Shown: positions 26,991-38,813, numbered from the stretch's first letter. The stretch: DNA of 64,000 bases from Nannobrachium achirus (GCA_963921795.1 OY997657.1:24968157-25032156), one strand, 5' to 3'. Notes: generated by a model not told the origin, from the letters alone. A program made the numbers and translations.

Positions 26991-27626
26991 AAAGAGATGA
27001 TGGAGAGTCAACACCGCATTCAAATCCTAATTCAAAAGCCAGAAATCCATCTGTGTGTGATAAAGTCGTTGCTTAATCAATGCATTGCGAGACAACATGT
27101 GTCCATGTGTTGAAAATTGATTACCCCTGGGGGCGATAAAAAGAAAGACTGTATCAAATTAAAACATAAATTCCTGGCAACTTAGCCTCGATATAATGTG
27201 CTTAACACTTCTTAGGAAGCTGTGGTTTTGTTTGGAAGCAGCGGTTCTGCTTAAATGTCCCCGATAGCGTATTCTCTTCTAGCGATGCGCCGTAGTCCTC
27301 CTCAGCCGCAGTATACTGTGACGTCAAGCGACGCTATCGACTCTTTTCTGCTCCACGTGTTCACAATAGGATTTCTATTTTAATGAAAGCTGATTAACTG
27401 GAGCAATGGCAGAGGATAATTGCGTGTATGGAGTTCGATGGATGGAGTCTGTTTATGTAAATGTTATTGTTCTCACATATTTCAGTATCTTTTCCGCCAC
27501 GCGTCTTTCTCTGATGACTTGGCGCCGGCGCTCCACACCAGAGCGAGGCGAGGGGAGGCCCCGCCATCTCGGGATGTCGCTCATCAATTGTCGCGTCTTC
27601 TTCTCGGTTTCCATTCCAAGTGGGGC
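26991..27626. other. Unique spacer
   Basis: No gene recognised. An 88-codon frame from 27406 runs into the DH-hAT element and has no recognisable domain. Confidence 0.45.
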
Positions 27627-27637
27627 GCCGCTATGCT

Positions 27638-28104
27638 CAGGGGCGTCACAAGGGGGGGGAAAGTGGGACTGAGTTACCAGGGCCCAAGGTGGAGGGGCCT
27701 GGAATTAATAATAATAGATCTGCTTGTATATCTGCTATTTTTTAAAAGTCATGAAAATGTGTGCAGATCTTTGAATATAGTATGTATTTTTTTAAGCGAA
27801 CATTTGTAACTCAAATTTTGCTTCTGGGGGGTCCCTGGAAATAATTTTTCTGAGATGGGGGTCTGTTGTCAAATACATATCATTTTGGGGGTCCTTCACA
27901 TGAAAAGAGTTTGAGCACCACTGACATAACATAAGTTTTTCAAAAAACCTTAGAAGGATTTGAAACATTCAAAGACTTGCACAAAATTGTCACGATTTTT
28001 CAAAAATAGCAGATCTACAAGCTCGTGCCGCACTGTGAGCTTGTATATCTGCTATTTTTCAATAGTTAGTACCCAGGGCCCAGAATTTTGGTGCGACACC
28101 CCTG
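27638..28104. mobile_element. DH-hAT element, copy 4
   Basis: Ends CAGGGGCGTCAC / GCGACACCCCTG. The flanks share GCCGCTATGCT / GCCGCTACGCT (10 of 11), longer than the usual 8. The left palindrome is a remnant (GATCTGCTTGTATATCTGC) and the right has lost part of its apex. Confidence 0.85.
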
Positions 28105-28210
28105 GCCGCTACGCTACTGCAGCGGCAGGGGCGCCCGCTCGCCACCTCTGCCCCCGTGACATCATTTGCAGTCCTCCATCTCCCCCTCTCCTCCTCCTCC
28201 TCCGCTGCAG

Positions 28211-28244
28211 CTGGAGCCAGACTTCGCAGCGATGCTGGACCCTG
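28211..28244 (+). other. Weak candidate micro-exon
   Basis: A 34-base segment follows a strong pyrimidine tract ending GCTGCAG and is followed by GTAAGG, a good donor. One frame is open and reads L-E-P-D-F-A-A-M-L-D-P. I do not recognise the peptide. The length is not a multiple of three, and chance is a real alternative. Confidence 0.15.
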
Positions 28245-28358
28245 GTAAGGCCCCAGCGCTGGTATTAATTTCTTGGGCATGTTGGCATAGGTTCCCCTAG
28301 CAGCGTCACGCCAGCAGCACCCAGCCCCTCGTCCCAGCTCTGGTTCCACATCCCCATG

Positions 28359-28849
28359 TTAAGCCTCCTAGTACATGGAACGCGCCAGAGTCGCGTTAGA
28401 TTTTAACCACTTTAGCCATTATTTTGTGCTTTAACTATTGAAAAATAGCAGATATACTAGCTCACAACCTGCAAGGTTGTAGATCTGCTATTTTTGGAAA
28501 ATCGTGAGAATGTCTTTGAATATCATCTTTGACCCGACTTCTAAATCCTTCCTCTAAATCAGTGGTTCTCAAACTTTTTCAAGTCAAGGACCCCCAAAAT
28601 TACAGGTATTTGGCCGCGGACCCCCATCTCAAAATATGTTGATCCAGGGACCACCCAGAAGCAAGTATTTGAGTTACAAATGTTTGCTTTTAAATAGATT
28701 CATTCAAAGACTTGCACAAACAAATCATGATTTTTCAAAAATAGCATAACTACAAGCTCGCGGCACTTGGTGCCGCGATGTGAGCTTGTATATCTGCCAT
28801 TTTTCAATATAGTTAAAGGATTCAATAATTCTAGGCCTAAATGGATTAA
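28359..28849. mobile_element. DH-TTAA element, copy 3
   Basis: TTAA at both ends (28359-28362, 28846-28849). The left palindrome is shortened (ACTAGCTCACAACC / TGCAAGGTTGTAG). The right has a mutated outer arm (AGCATAACTACAAGC) opposite an intact one. Confidence 0.8.
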
Positions 28850-29973
28850 GAGTGTTACTGGAAAGCTGGCCAGTGGGATCTGGCTCTGATAATGGTTTCA
28901 GGCCAGACCTGCCAGCATCTGTAGTGAAGCTTACAGGGAGATTTGGGCTATTACTACTCGGGACGGACAGAGCCCAACGTCGAAAAATGAATAAAAGGGG
29001 GAAAAAAAGAGAAAGAAACCGTCTGGAATCATACATCATCTTGCGAAAACGGAGAAACAAAAACAACTGTGGTTCATTTTTCTACAATATGGCTCAATGG
29101 CCCTAATACCGATATGGCGCACACGTTTGTGGAATTTTAAGAGTGGTTTTCCAGGATTTTGAGCGATTTATATTCGCGAGGGGCCGAGGCTCCTGTTGCA
29201 AAAAAGAGGAGGAATGGCTAAATAATGAATTGGAACCTCTGAGGTTTTTTGTTTAATAGTTTCATGTTTAATGCAAATATGTTAATCCTCTTGAGCAGCG
29301 TCAACAAGCTTGTGTACAACTCGGAGAGCAATTACAGATAAATAAAAAGACATTTGATGATCAGACACATTCTGTAATGTTCCTCGTGGAATTCTCATGT
29401 TGTAATGAGGCCTATGCATAATAGTGCAGCCACTTGGAATGATGGTACAGTCCACAGTGTTTACCTAAGATAGAGTCGCCATCCTTTTTGGGTCGCTGAC
29501 CTGTTTTTATGGGTCTCGAGTAAATATCCTGTTAACCTTTGACCTAATTGACCTTGTCTACCAAAACAATTTTCCTCAAATTGTCACTTTCTTTCCCCAA
29601 TAATTTCACACTTAAAATAGTAGTCATAGTGTCATGACTCATGAGTTTGTGATCGACAATTTCTTAAATCAGTCTAATTTAATGCATTTTTTTTGTAATT
29701 TTGGGTTCTGGGAACACGGGAAGATACCTGTTTTGGGTCTCAACCCCTAGCTGCCATAAGATATGGGATTCGAGCATGGAGTTTAAGCCATTTCAAATAA
29801 GCCTGGTTAAGAAACTCAACTGTAAGGTCACCACACTTCAATTTTGTGTTTCTCCAAAGGGAATATTTGCCTGTTAGCATGTTATGTTTTGAGTCTCTGT
29901 TACTCTCTCTTCTCCTCTGGTGGAATCTCTTGTCTCTTCCTCGTTCTCATCATGGTCCAAAGCACATTAGAGT
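28850..29973. other. Unique block, AT-rich, CNE-like
   Basis: No repeat family recognised over 1.1 kb. Contains an octamer-like TAATGCAAAT near 29266. No coding frame with a recognisable domain. Confidence 0.4.
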
Positions 29974-29981
29974 ACCTCTAA

Positions 29982-30353
29982 CAGGCACGTGCAGTCGTGC
30001 ACACATAGATATCAAAGGGGGCTTGAGCCCCTGCCCTTTTATTTGTCTGTAAAAAGTCTCCAGACCATGAATGCAGTTTTCACTATGGTGAAATAAATGC
30101 AAATGCCCCCTCTTTCCATGCCATACCCGAAGGCAGCATTCAAGAGAATTGTCTTGTCCAAACTCTCCTGAACTTGAATGCAGCGTAATATATTAAAATA
30201 ATTGCCCTCTGTGTAGAAATCCATGCTCTACGCCACATCTCCAGTATTGACTTGATTATGCTTAGTTCAGTGTGGTATCAAGCACACTGTATCAAGATTT
30301 TTTTTTTTAGACATTTCAGCCCCTGCTTCTCTAACATTCGCTGCATGTCCCTG
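29982..30353. mobile_element. CAGGNACGTGCAGAG hAT-type MITE, copy 2 (reverse)
   Basis: Perfect 8-bp duplication ACCTCTAA (29974-29981, 30354-30361). Ends CAGGCACGTGCAG and CTGCATGTCCCTG. The palindromic module is absent, replaced by a short T-run. Confidence 0.9.
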
Positions 30354-30361
30354 ACCTCTAA

Positions 30362-31059
30362 AGTATATGGATCTAAAAGAACGTGCTTTCCATCGTTGCA
30401 GGTACATATTGCACCTCTCCACGCAATACCATCTCTCTCTGTGTGTGTGTGTGTGTGTGCGCGCGCGTGCGTGTGCGTGTGCGTGTGTGCGTGTGCGGTA
30501 CAGTAAGTGACGGTCAGGAATTCCTGCTGGCTTTCACTCAACATGGGAGCAGCACAGTCCCAACATTCCGGTGGCTTCTTGGGACACCACAGAGTTTCAG
30601 AGGCTATTAGCAAATGTTTAACATTGAATCAATATAGGAAAGTACTGTACCTTCCCCTCGCTTTATGAGACCAAGATGCTGAATGATTAAACCCCATCGC
30701 TGACAATCATTATAACTAGGCGTACTTGGAACGGAAAAATTGATCTTCTCAAAACGAGTGTTTCACGGTTGGCTGATTCACCGTATTTTCTCAGCTCGAC
30801 GCGTTTGGTTCCTTCCAAAACAAAGACGTCTCCCAGGGTTTCGGTCTTGAGCGGAATCGACAACCCCTGCAACCCGTACGCTGTCGTAAGTCCTTCACTT
30901 TTTGAACGGTTTTGGAGCCGAGGCCAGCAGCAGAGGAGAAGTGGAAACACGTCTTCTTATCCCAAGAACACGAGAAGCTGCACGAGAATAGCCAGAGTCG
31001 CGCCGTAAAAATCCAGGATTTAATGTTGTTAAACAGTGGCAAAAGTCATTTCGATTAGC
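30362..31059. other. Unique spacer with GT/GC tract at 30440-30495
   Basis: Apart from the alternating GT/GC patch no repeat is recognised. Frames on both strands near 30690-31040 show no recognisable domain. Confidence 0.45.
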
Positions 31060-31205
31060 GTCTTATCGTCACTGACGGGTGGAAACCTTCCGTTAAACGT
31101 GCAAAATGGTTTACTTTCCAGGAAATGGGGGGGAAAAGAACCTGTGGTCCAATTTAATCCAATGTAGTTATTATTTGGCCTCAAGCTCTTGATAATACTT
31201 TTAAA
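31060..31205. mobile_element. TCGTC-like relative (GGAAATGG variant), copy 2
   Basis: Begins TATCGTCACTGACGGGTGG and shares CAGGAAATGG, CCAATGTAGTTATTA and the TTGATAATACTTTT block with 20529-20669. The right boundary is unclear. Confidence 0.5.
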
Positions 31206-31447
31206 TATTGAATAACATTGGTTCAATATTTAAAACCCACAGACAGACATAATCACTGTCACTTTAATAGACTGAGGATGCAGGAAGAATTGTTTCATGA
31301 AAAATGGGAGAAATGGACTGAATACACGACCCGGAAGAATGACACCACGAAAGATTAAAAAGGACTCTAATATGATAATGAAAATGATGCAAATGTTGAC
31401 CCTGTGAATGTGTGCATGTGACAAAATACAAATTAAGTTAAAAAATT
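31206..31447. other. Unique spacer
   Basis: No recognised feature. Confidence 0.5.
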
Positions 31448-31654
31448 ATGTCTACTCGGGGCACCCGATAGCCTAGCGGTCTATAGGCGCAGACCATAGG
31501 CTCTGCATGTTGCCTTACAGCGTGTTGCGGGTTCGAGTCCCGTTCCTGACTACCTTTGCTGCGTGTCACCCCCCATCTCTCTCTCTCCATTTCCTGTTAG
31601 TCTTCTGTCCTATCAATAAAGGCATAAAAAACCAAAACTATTTAAAAAAAAAAA
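31448..31654 (+). mobile_element. tRNA-derived SINE
   Basis: The head shows an internal polymerase III A box (TAGCCTAGCGGT, 31469-31480) and B box (GGTTCGAGTCC, 31530-31540). The body continues into a TCTCTCTC/CCATTTCCTG region with AATAAAGG and ends in an A-rich tail (31643-31654). This layout is typical of tRNA-head SINEs in spiny-rayed fishes. It is not a tRNA gene, since no cloverleaf 3' half follows. Confidence 0.88.
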
Positions 31655-31671
31655 GGGTCTGCTCTAGCCAG

Positions 31672-31790
31672 GTCTGCTATTTTTCACTACTTTTGCAGGA
31701 CACCTGTGCAACGAAGTAGGGCATTAATTAGCAAAAGAAAACAACAAAGTTGAAACACGGAAATACAAGGTTTCTGCCCGACGACAACGT
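31672..31790. mobile_element. TCGTC-family MITE, right-end fragment
   Basis: Starts with a module right arm (GGTCTGCTATTTTTCACTAC) directly after the SINE tail and ends GCCCGACGACAACG. Confidence 0.75.
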
Positions 31791-32279
31791 TAAAACACGA
31801 CGCATCCCTTCTACTTGAATCACGTAGCGCACAAAAGCACGAGGCGTATATATTGTATTGTAGCCGGGTAACAGCGTGACTTATTGTTCTGTATAGTCTC
31901 GTATCATCATGCCAGTGAAACTCCTCGTGCACCGAGAACCCCTGAGAGAGATCTCCAACAAGCTGTTGTCCCCTCAAACGCAAGCACTGTAGAATAGCAC
32001 GGCGTGTGTTTGAACGCGTGTGTGTGTGTGTGTAAAGGGGTGTGTGTAAAGGGGGTTAGTGGAAAGCTGTTCTACTTGCCTGGCAACGCCTCATTACCCA
32101 TACTGCCTCCTTCTTTGCCCCGGAGCGGGGCGCGGCTCCCCTCGCCGGGGCTCAGACGTCAAGGTGACCTAACATGCCCCGGGACGGCGAGGCAGGCGGG
32201 CGGGCTGGGAGAGAAGGGGGCTGTTTCACTTTGTCTTTATCCCTGTGAGGCCCGCGAGGAGGCCCCCGTTTCTGTCGAA
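31791..32279. other. Unique, GC-rich spacer
   Basis: GC-rich from about 32080 to 32260 with no recognised gene. Confidence 0.45.
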
Positions 32280-32536
32280 CCGTCGGTGTTGGGGTGGAAA
32301 CCCTGTATGTCCGAAATCATTCGTTATGTATTTATCATTTAAAAAAAGATTACAAATAGTGAAAATAGCCGATCTACAAGCACACAACGCCGGTGCGAGG
32401 CGTTGTGTGCTTGTAGATCGGCTATTTTCACTAGTTTTGTGCGACAGTCTTGTATGGTGAAGCAGGGCCCTACTTTACGAAAAAAACGTACAAATTCGAA
32501 ACTTGGAGATGCGAGGTTTCTGCCCGACAGTGACGA
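32280..32536. mobile_element. TCGTC-family MITE, copy 9 (paired arm change)
   Basis: Full-length copy. Its module (32357-32433) has outer stem AGTGAAAATAGCC / GGCTATTTTCACT, whereas most family members have AAAACAG / CTGTTTT. The C-to-T change and its complement occur on both arms, so pairing is kept. Confidence 0.9.
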
Positions 32537-33260
<724 letters not shown>

Positions 33261-33268
33261 TCTTACTG

Positions 33269-33702
33269 CAGGGGTCTTCAACGTTTTCAGGTCAAGGACC
33301 CCTTAGTTGGGAGAGAGATGAAGCAGGGACCCCCACAACCTTTTCAGAGATTCTATATAGTTTCATTGCTTGACAGCACAATCATCAGTGTATTTTGGAT
33401 TCAGGTCAATTTGTGTTTTCAAATATTTAACCACTTGGGCCGTCATTACCTAATAAACTTGACCTTTCACTCTGTACTTAGTCTGCTCTTTTCCCCCTCT
33501 ACACCAAACCGAAAATAGACGATCTACATGCTCTGCGAGGCGTTGTGAGCTTGTAGATCTGTCTATTTTTGGCTACAGTTCTCAGAATATGTACACTAGG
33601 GTTCAAGTTGTTAATATAAAAAGGATTGGAATATTTGGAGGACCCCCTGTAGTAACTCTGAGGACCCCCTAGGGGTCCCAGACCCCCTGTTGAAGACCAC
33701 TG
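33269..33702. mobile_element. CAGGGGTCTTC hAT-type MITE, copy 1
   Basis: Ends CAGGGGTCTTCAACG / GTTGAAGACCACTG. Flanks TCTTACTG / ACTTACTG match at 7 of 8. The module (about 33510-33570) lacks part of its left apex, so the right arm is longer than the left. Confidence 0.9.
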
Positions 33703-33710
33703 ACTTACTG

Positions 33711-33976
33711 TATGTTGTCAGTGCTAATACGATAGCATAGCAGTGGTATAGGCTGTACACTATATCTGTATCTGTGTGCTAATCTGCTCCACAACAGCTG
33801 ACTGACAAAGTACAGTCACACCCATTTCTAATTCCTCTCTTAATGTTTCCATCTGTCACTCCAGCAAGACATTTGGTTCCAGTCATTTCAGTATACAGTA
33901 CAGTACAGTCAAAAAATCTACTTGCAGAAACTTGACATTTCCTTGAGATGGTAAATCCAATTATTATTATTATATC
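33711..33976. other. Unique spacer
   Basis: No recognised feature. Confidence 0.5.
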
Positions 33977-34174
33977 CACAACACTCTTTATCAAATGTCT
34001 TTGCCAAAAAATAGCCGATCAACAAGCTCACTTGTAGATCGTCTATTTTTTGGAAAATGTTCCGCCCAGGATGATGGATTTTGATTACTGTGATAATATC
34101 GTAAATCGCGAAAATCGAATTTCTTTGTCACAATAATCGTGATATGAAATGTTCATCATATCGTCCCATCCCTA
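33977..34174. mobile_element. TAGGGATGGGACGATA MITE, truncated copy 3
   Basis: Only the right half remains, starting near CACTCTTTATCAAATG and ending CGTCCCATCCCTA. The module is strongly shortened: GATCAACAAGCTC / ACTTGTAGATC (about 34004-34053). Confidence 0.85.
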
Positions 34175-34316
34175 TGCCCGTACCCACGAACACCCATCTC
34201 TCCGATACCCATCTCTCTTTCTCTTATCCTCTCTCTCTCTCTCTCTCTCCTGCTCCCCCCGTCCACTCCTCCTCTCCTTTCCTCTCTCCTCTTCCTCTCT
34301 TCCTCTCTTAACACAG

Positions 34317-34420
34317 GACAGATTGGGAAGCCGCGATGGCAGCAGCAGAAGTTGAGGGAGAAGCTATTTATCCCAGACGGATCAGGAGGTGTGCGACGGA
34401 GGTGTGGATGGTTGCTGCAG
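34317..34420 (+). other. Candidate coding exon
   Basis: A long pyrimidine tract and TTAACACAG precede a 104-base segment ending in CTGCAG with the donor GTCAGTG. One frame (two bases to finish the previous codon, then 34 codons) is open and reads Q-I-G-K-P-R-W-Q-Q-Q-K-L-R-E-K-L-F-I-P-D near its start. A second frame is also open. I do not recognise the protein. Splice-site quality and unique sequence make it the best exon candidate here, but it may be chance. Confidence 0.25.
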
Positions 34421-34513
34421 GTCAGTGACGTTGGCAGGCGCCAGCCAGGCCTGCCCACATGGCTCGGGGACTGTGGGACTACAGACAGATGGCACCTGGT
34501 GGGTGACAAACAA

Positions 34514-35232
34514 TTAAGCAGCTTAGACCGGGTGTACGCATTATTATTGCGTGTTGTTATTTCATGCTTTAGCTATTACAAAAATAGCAGATTTGCCGCG
34601 TGCCGCGCTGCGAGCTTGCAGATCTGCTATTTTAGAAAAAAATCGTGAACGTTTGAATTTTGACCCGATTTTGACCCGATTCTATCCACAAGTTTCCAAC
34701 ATCCCATCGTGCATTGCGCAGAAATTGTATGGAGCTTCCGGCGCCGCAGCCGAGTGTGATCTACAAGCTCACAACGGCTGCATCTGCGACGCGATGTGAG
34801 CTTGTATGTCTGCTGTTAACCGGAAGTGTGGTGCAGTGTGGTGCAAAACATTCTCCAGTAAATTCCCGCGGAAAGAGGTGGATAAGACAGTCTTCTAAAT
34901 CCTTCTAAGGTTTTTTTGAAAAACACACGTTTCTATGTCAGTGGTTCTCGAACTCTTTCATGTCAAGGACCCCTAGAATTATATGTATTTGGCTGCCGAC
35001 CCCCCCGTCTCAAAATATTTTGCATCAGGGACCCCCCCCCCCCCAGAAGCAAATATTTGAGTTACAAATGTTCACTTTAAAAATGAGATGTTCAACGATT
35101 TACACGCATTTTCACGATTTTTCAAAAATAGCAGATCTACAAGCTCGCAGCGCGGCACTCGGTGCCGTGCTGCGAGCTTGTATATCTGCTATTTTTCAAT
35201 AGTCAAAATAATTCTGGGCCTAAACGGATTAA
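34514..35232. mobile_element. DH-TTAA element, copy 4, with a nested MITE
   Basis: TTAA at both ends (34514-34517, 35229-35232). Left palindrome shortened on its left arm; right palindrome complete (about 35124-35199). A TCCACAAGTT-family MITE sits inside at 34685-34882. Confidence 0.85.
34685..34882. mobile_element. TCCACAAGTT-family MITE, copy 2 (nested)
   Basis: Ends TCCACAAGTTTCC / GGAAAGAGGTGGA flanked by TA on each side (34683-34684, 34883-34884). It carries its own palindromic module (34757-34815), so three copies of the module lie within 720 bp. Confidence 0.75.
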
Positions 35233-35609
35233 CAAACCTACAAGAATAGCAGGATCTGCAGTATACCCACAAGCGCAAGAGATAGTGTGAGAGAGAATCA
35301 GGGTGCATCTGTGCTCCGAACACACTTTCAGTCTTTACTTTCCTATATCTGTTCCCCGAGTCTCCGGTTTATAACAGTTACAATTTACCCATGTGTCTTT
35401 CTCTCTTTCTCTTTAAAAAAAAAGAAGAAGAACATTCTTGTTTTCCGTGTTGTTGCTATAGAACGGTCTAAATAAAGCGGTGCGGAACATATGTAGCCGG
35501 CATATGTTTCTGTTTATTTCAGGGGGTGAGTTCGGGAGGGAGCACTACTTCTTGGTAATTCGAATGTACAACGCAATAAAACATTGCATTTGATTTACGC
35601 TGTGATGTC
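35233..35609. other. Unique spacer
   Basis: No gene recognised. Confidence 0.45.
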
Positions 35610-36105
35610 TTATAACCCTGAAATACCGGGAACGCGCCTGAGTCGCATTAGATTTGAACCACTTATAACCATTATTTTATGCTTTAACTATTGAAAAATA
35701 GCAGATATACAAGCTCACAGTGTGGCACCGAGTGCCGCACTGCGAACTTGTAGATCTGCTATTTAAAAAAAAAAAAAATGTGTGCAAGTCTTTGAATATC
35801 TTTTAAATCCTTCCTCTGAATCAGTGGTTCTCAAACTTTTTCATGTCAAGGACCCCCAAAATTACATTTATTTGGCCGCAGACCCCCCCCCCATCTCAAA
35901 ACATGTTGTTCGAGGGACCCCGCAGAAGCAGAGATTTGAGTTACAAAGGTTTGCTTTGAAAACTATATATTGAAAAATGTGCACACATTTTCACGATTTT
36001 TCAAAACATAGCAGATCTACAAGCTCGCAGCGCAGCATGAGCTTGTATATCTGCTGTTTTTTTAGTAGTTAACGCATTCAATAATTCTAGGCCTAAACGT
36101 CTTAA
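35610..36105. mobile_element. DH-TTAA element, copy 5 (CAAATACC end type)
   Basis: Left end TTATAACCCTGAAATACCGG, right end CTAAACGTCTTAA. The left palindrome is complete, with paired T and A substitutions (CACAGTGTGGCACC / GTGCCGCACTGCG). The right is shortened (CGCAGCGCAGCATGAGC). Confidence 0.82.
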
Positions 36106-36200
36106 CGTGAGAAACAAGTAGCGATACGCTATACTAGCAGTTGTATCAAACAGCTCAAAATAAGGCACTCCGCTTGGAGAGTGAGGTGTGTGTGACTGTT

Positions 36201-36238
<38 letters not shown>

Positions 36239-36497
36239 TGAGTAAAAGTGCGCCGTAAAGTGATACGCCGTGTTTGTCCGGACCGGCAACAATGAACGCG
36301 TTAAACCAATGGCATCCCGCAACCCTAACTACAACCAAATGTCATCTCGATGGGGCCGTTTTCCTGGGCTCCACGCCCACCTACGAGATGTCCTCGGTGG
36401 GCCATAAATAAAAAGAACGCTACTCCAAAATCTCCTCCAATTTCACAAACGGTATTTTGATCGGTCTCCCCTTTCACAGAGAGAGAGAGAGAGAGAG
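36106..36497. other. Spacer with (GA)n tracts at 36211-36240 and 36477-36498
   Basis: No gene recognised. Confidence 0.5.
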
Positions 36498-36505
36498 GGA
36501 GAAAT

Positions 36506-37080
36506 CAGTGGCGTCAGTTCAGCAAAAGCTAGGGTATGGCAAAGATGAGTCCTCATGGAAAAGAGGACTCTTACATTTTGTATAACACGGTTCTATTGTG
36601 AAAATAGCAGATCTACATGCTCACAACGCCTCGCGCTGCGAGGCGTTGCGGCTATTTTCACAATATCTTAAAAAAAACGAGTTTTGTCCGTTTTTTTTAC
36701 ACAGGTTTCTACGGTTTCTAGGGCTGGATATGGCAGCCTGGAATGGTTGTTCAAGAGCAGCTAAACTTGGCATGTTAGTAAACGTGCCACAATTAACAAT
36801 AATGAATTGCACCTGTGCAGCTGACCTGCGGAACCTGGGAATATACCATTTTGTCAAGATGGGGAGAATATAATTATAATACCTTGTTAAATAAAGTGAC
36901 CATTTTGTAAAATTTAGCATTTGTAGTTATTTTACTGTAAATTCAACAACATAATAACCAGCACAGATAGACAAAGAGACATATTCATGGATTTATATTT
37001 AAAAGTAACTTTTATTTTCGCCCCCCTGGACCCAGGGTATGGCAGCTGCGTACCCCTGCCATACCCAATTGACGCCCCTG
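36506..37080. mobile_element. CAGTGGCGTCAG hAT-type MITE, copy 2
   Basis: Flanks GGAGAAAT / GGAGAAAC agree at 7 of 8. Module at 36594-36666: a complete left arm and apex, but the right arm jumps from GCGTTG straight to CGGCTATTTTCACAAT, missing TGAGCTTGTAGAT. A 91-codon frame inside is not supported as a gene: the copy at 19505 breaks it. Confidence 0.9.
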
Positions 37081-37587
37081 GGAGAAACAGAGAAATAGAG
37101 AGAGAGTGGAGGAGAGAGAATGTGTTTAAGCGAGTGGCTGTCATCTGGTAAAAATATTGCGTTGGACTGGCATTGGTCCGACTGCGGCCGTGTGTGTGTG
37201 TGCGCGCGTGTGCGTGTGTGTGCGAGCACATCTGGAGTCTAGACTCCGTGGCTCTGTGGGCAGGGTCCTATCATCCAGCAGCATCGGGGTCCGGAGACGG
37301 AGCGGTGTTGACTTAGGTGGCACGTATACATCCCAGCATCTGTTTCAACAGCCCCAGTATACTCCCACTGTACTGGTTCTGGACTGCATGGACACTCTTT
37401 AATCCTCTGCTGGGGGAATGGGACGTAGTGGGGGGGTTAGAAGGGAGGGAGAGAGGGTGGAGGGCAAAGGAGAGGAGGTGGGAGTAAACTAGGGGGTCCG
37501 ACGACTCGATCCGGCCCGTTCAACCCCGGGCGCCCTGATGAGCCCTCCCACGAGGAAGGGGGTCCCCTCCTTGTAACGCCGAAAGCA
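37081..37587. other. Spacer with GT/GC patch at 37190-37222
   Basis: G-rich in 37430-37500. No gene recognised. Confidence 0.45.
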
Positions 37588-37803
37588 AATCGTCGTTGTC
37601 GGGTGGAAACCTTGTATGTCCAAAACCGTTAGTTTCGCATTTTATCATTTTAAAAATGATTCAAACTAGTTGTGTGCTTGTAGATCTGCTGTTTTCACTG
37701 CTTTTGTGCGACGGCCTTGTATGATGAAGCAGGGCTTTACTTTGCGAAAAAACGTACAGACCTGAAACTTGGAGATACGAGGTTTCCACCCGACAACGAC
37801 GAA
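37588..37803. mobile_element. TCGTC-family MITE, copy 10 (left half of module lost)
   Basis: Flanked by AA rather than TA. The sequence passes from CAAACTAGT directly to the right arm TGTGCTTGTAGATCTGCTG (about 37667-37700). Confidence 0.88.
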
Positions 37804-38079
37804 ATGCTACTTCTCCTAAACAGGGCCGTAAATCCTCCTGTATCCTTGATTCTACTTTTTTTTTTTTCTTTTTTTTTTTTGCTGCGTCAGGATGTGAAGA
37901 CATAGTTAGGGAGGGGGAGGACAGCGTGTATGGGTTCGTGTGTGTCTTCTTTGCACGCGCGCGCGTGAGTGTTTGTGTTTAAGGGAAATCATATAATGAA
38001 TTGCCACTTGAGGAGTTATGGTTAATCATCTAAATGGCCTCTTGGTAGGCTTAGGGGGTTCTCTCAGAGAGAGAGAGAG

Positions 38080-38152
<73 letters not shown>

Positions 38153-38619
38153 GCGTGTGCGTGCGCGTGTGCGTGCGCGTGCGTGTGTGAGATTGCCGGT
38201 GTGTTGCAGTCAGTTCATGGTGTATTGTTGTATGCTGAATGAGCCCTTAGCACTTCCAGATCAGGGAGTTTTATTAGGCCGTATCAGAGCACTGCCCCTG
38301 TTGATTTACGTACATCTGCCAGACCCCAACACTAGAACATTCCAGTGTCCAGTTCTGTAGAAGGATCTGTCGCTTGCCGACTACAAGGGTGTTTTTTTAT
38401 CTTGTAGATCAGCTCTTGTCTGCAAACGACGCCGTCGTTTGATGGACAATACATGGGGCAATAATGGAATAAACACCATGATAAATCTTGGTCAGAATGA
38501 CATGCGAAGAATGCAGGAGGAATAGACTCTTCACAGTAGGAAAACAAATACTGATAAGACTGTGGGAATTATCATGAAGAGGTCTGACAGCATGCGCCCA
38601 CACGCACGCACGCACACAT

Positions 38620-38681
<62 letters not shown>

Positions 38682-38805
38682 GCGCGCACGTCACAAACGC
38701 AAACACACAAAATAAATATGGGGAGAAAAGACAACAGCGGAATCCAGCACAGTGTAGCGGTTCATATTCCATTCTATACAAACTGAATATTAGACTGTGA
38801 GAGTG
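37804..38805. other. Spacer with (GT)n and (CA)n tracts
   Basis: (GT)n with a GC-rich end at 38082-38190 and (CA)n at about 38604-38680. A lone right-arm-like CTTGTAGATCAGC occurs near 38400. No gene recognised. Confidence 0.65.
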
Positions 38806-38813
38806 GACAGAAC

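Noticed and set aside
31448-31545. tRNA gene
   Set aside because: A and B boxes are present, but the sequence continues as a SINE body with an A tail and no proper acceptor stem.
36598-36873. 91-codon frame with MAAWNGC-type start
   Set aside because: Lies inside a hAT-type MITE; the sister copy at 19505 breaks the frame and no known domain is recognisable.
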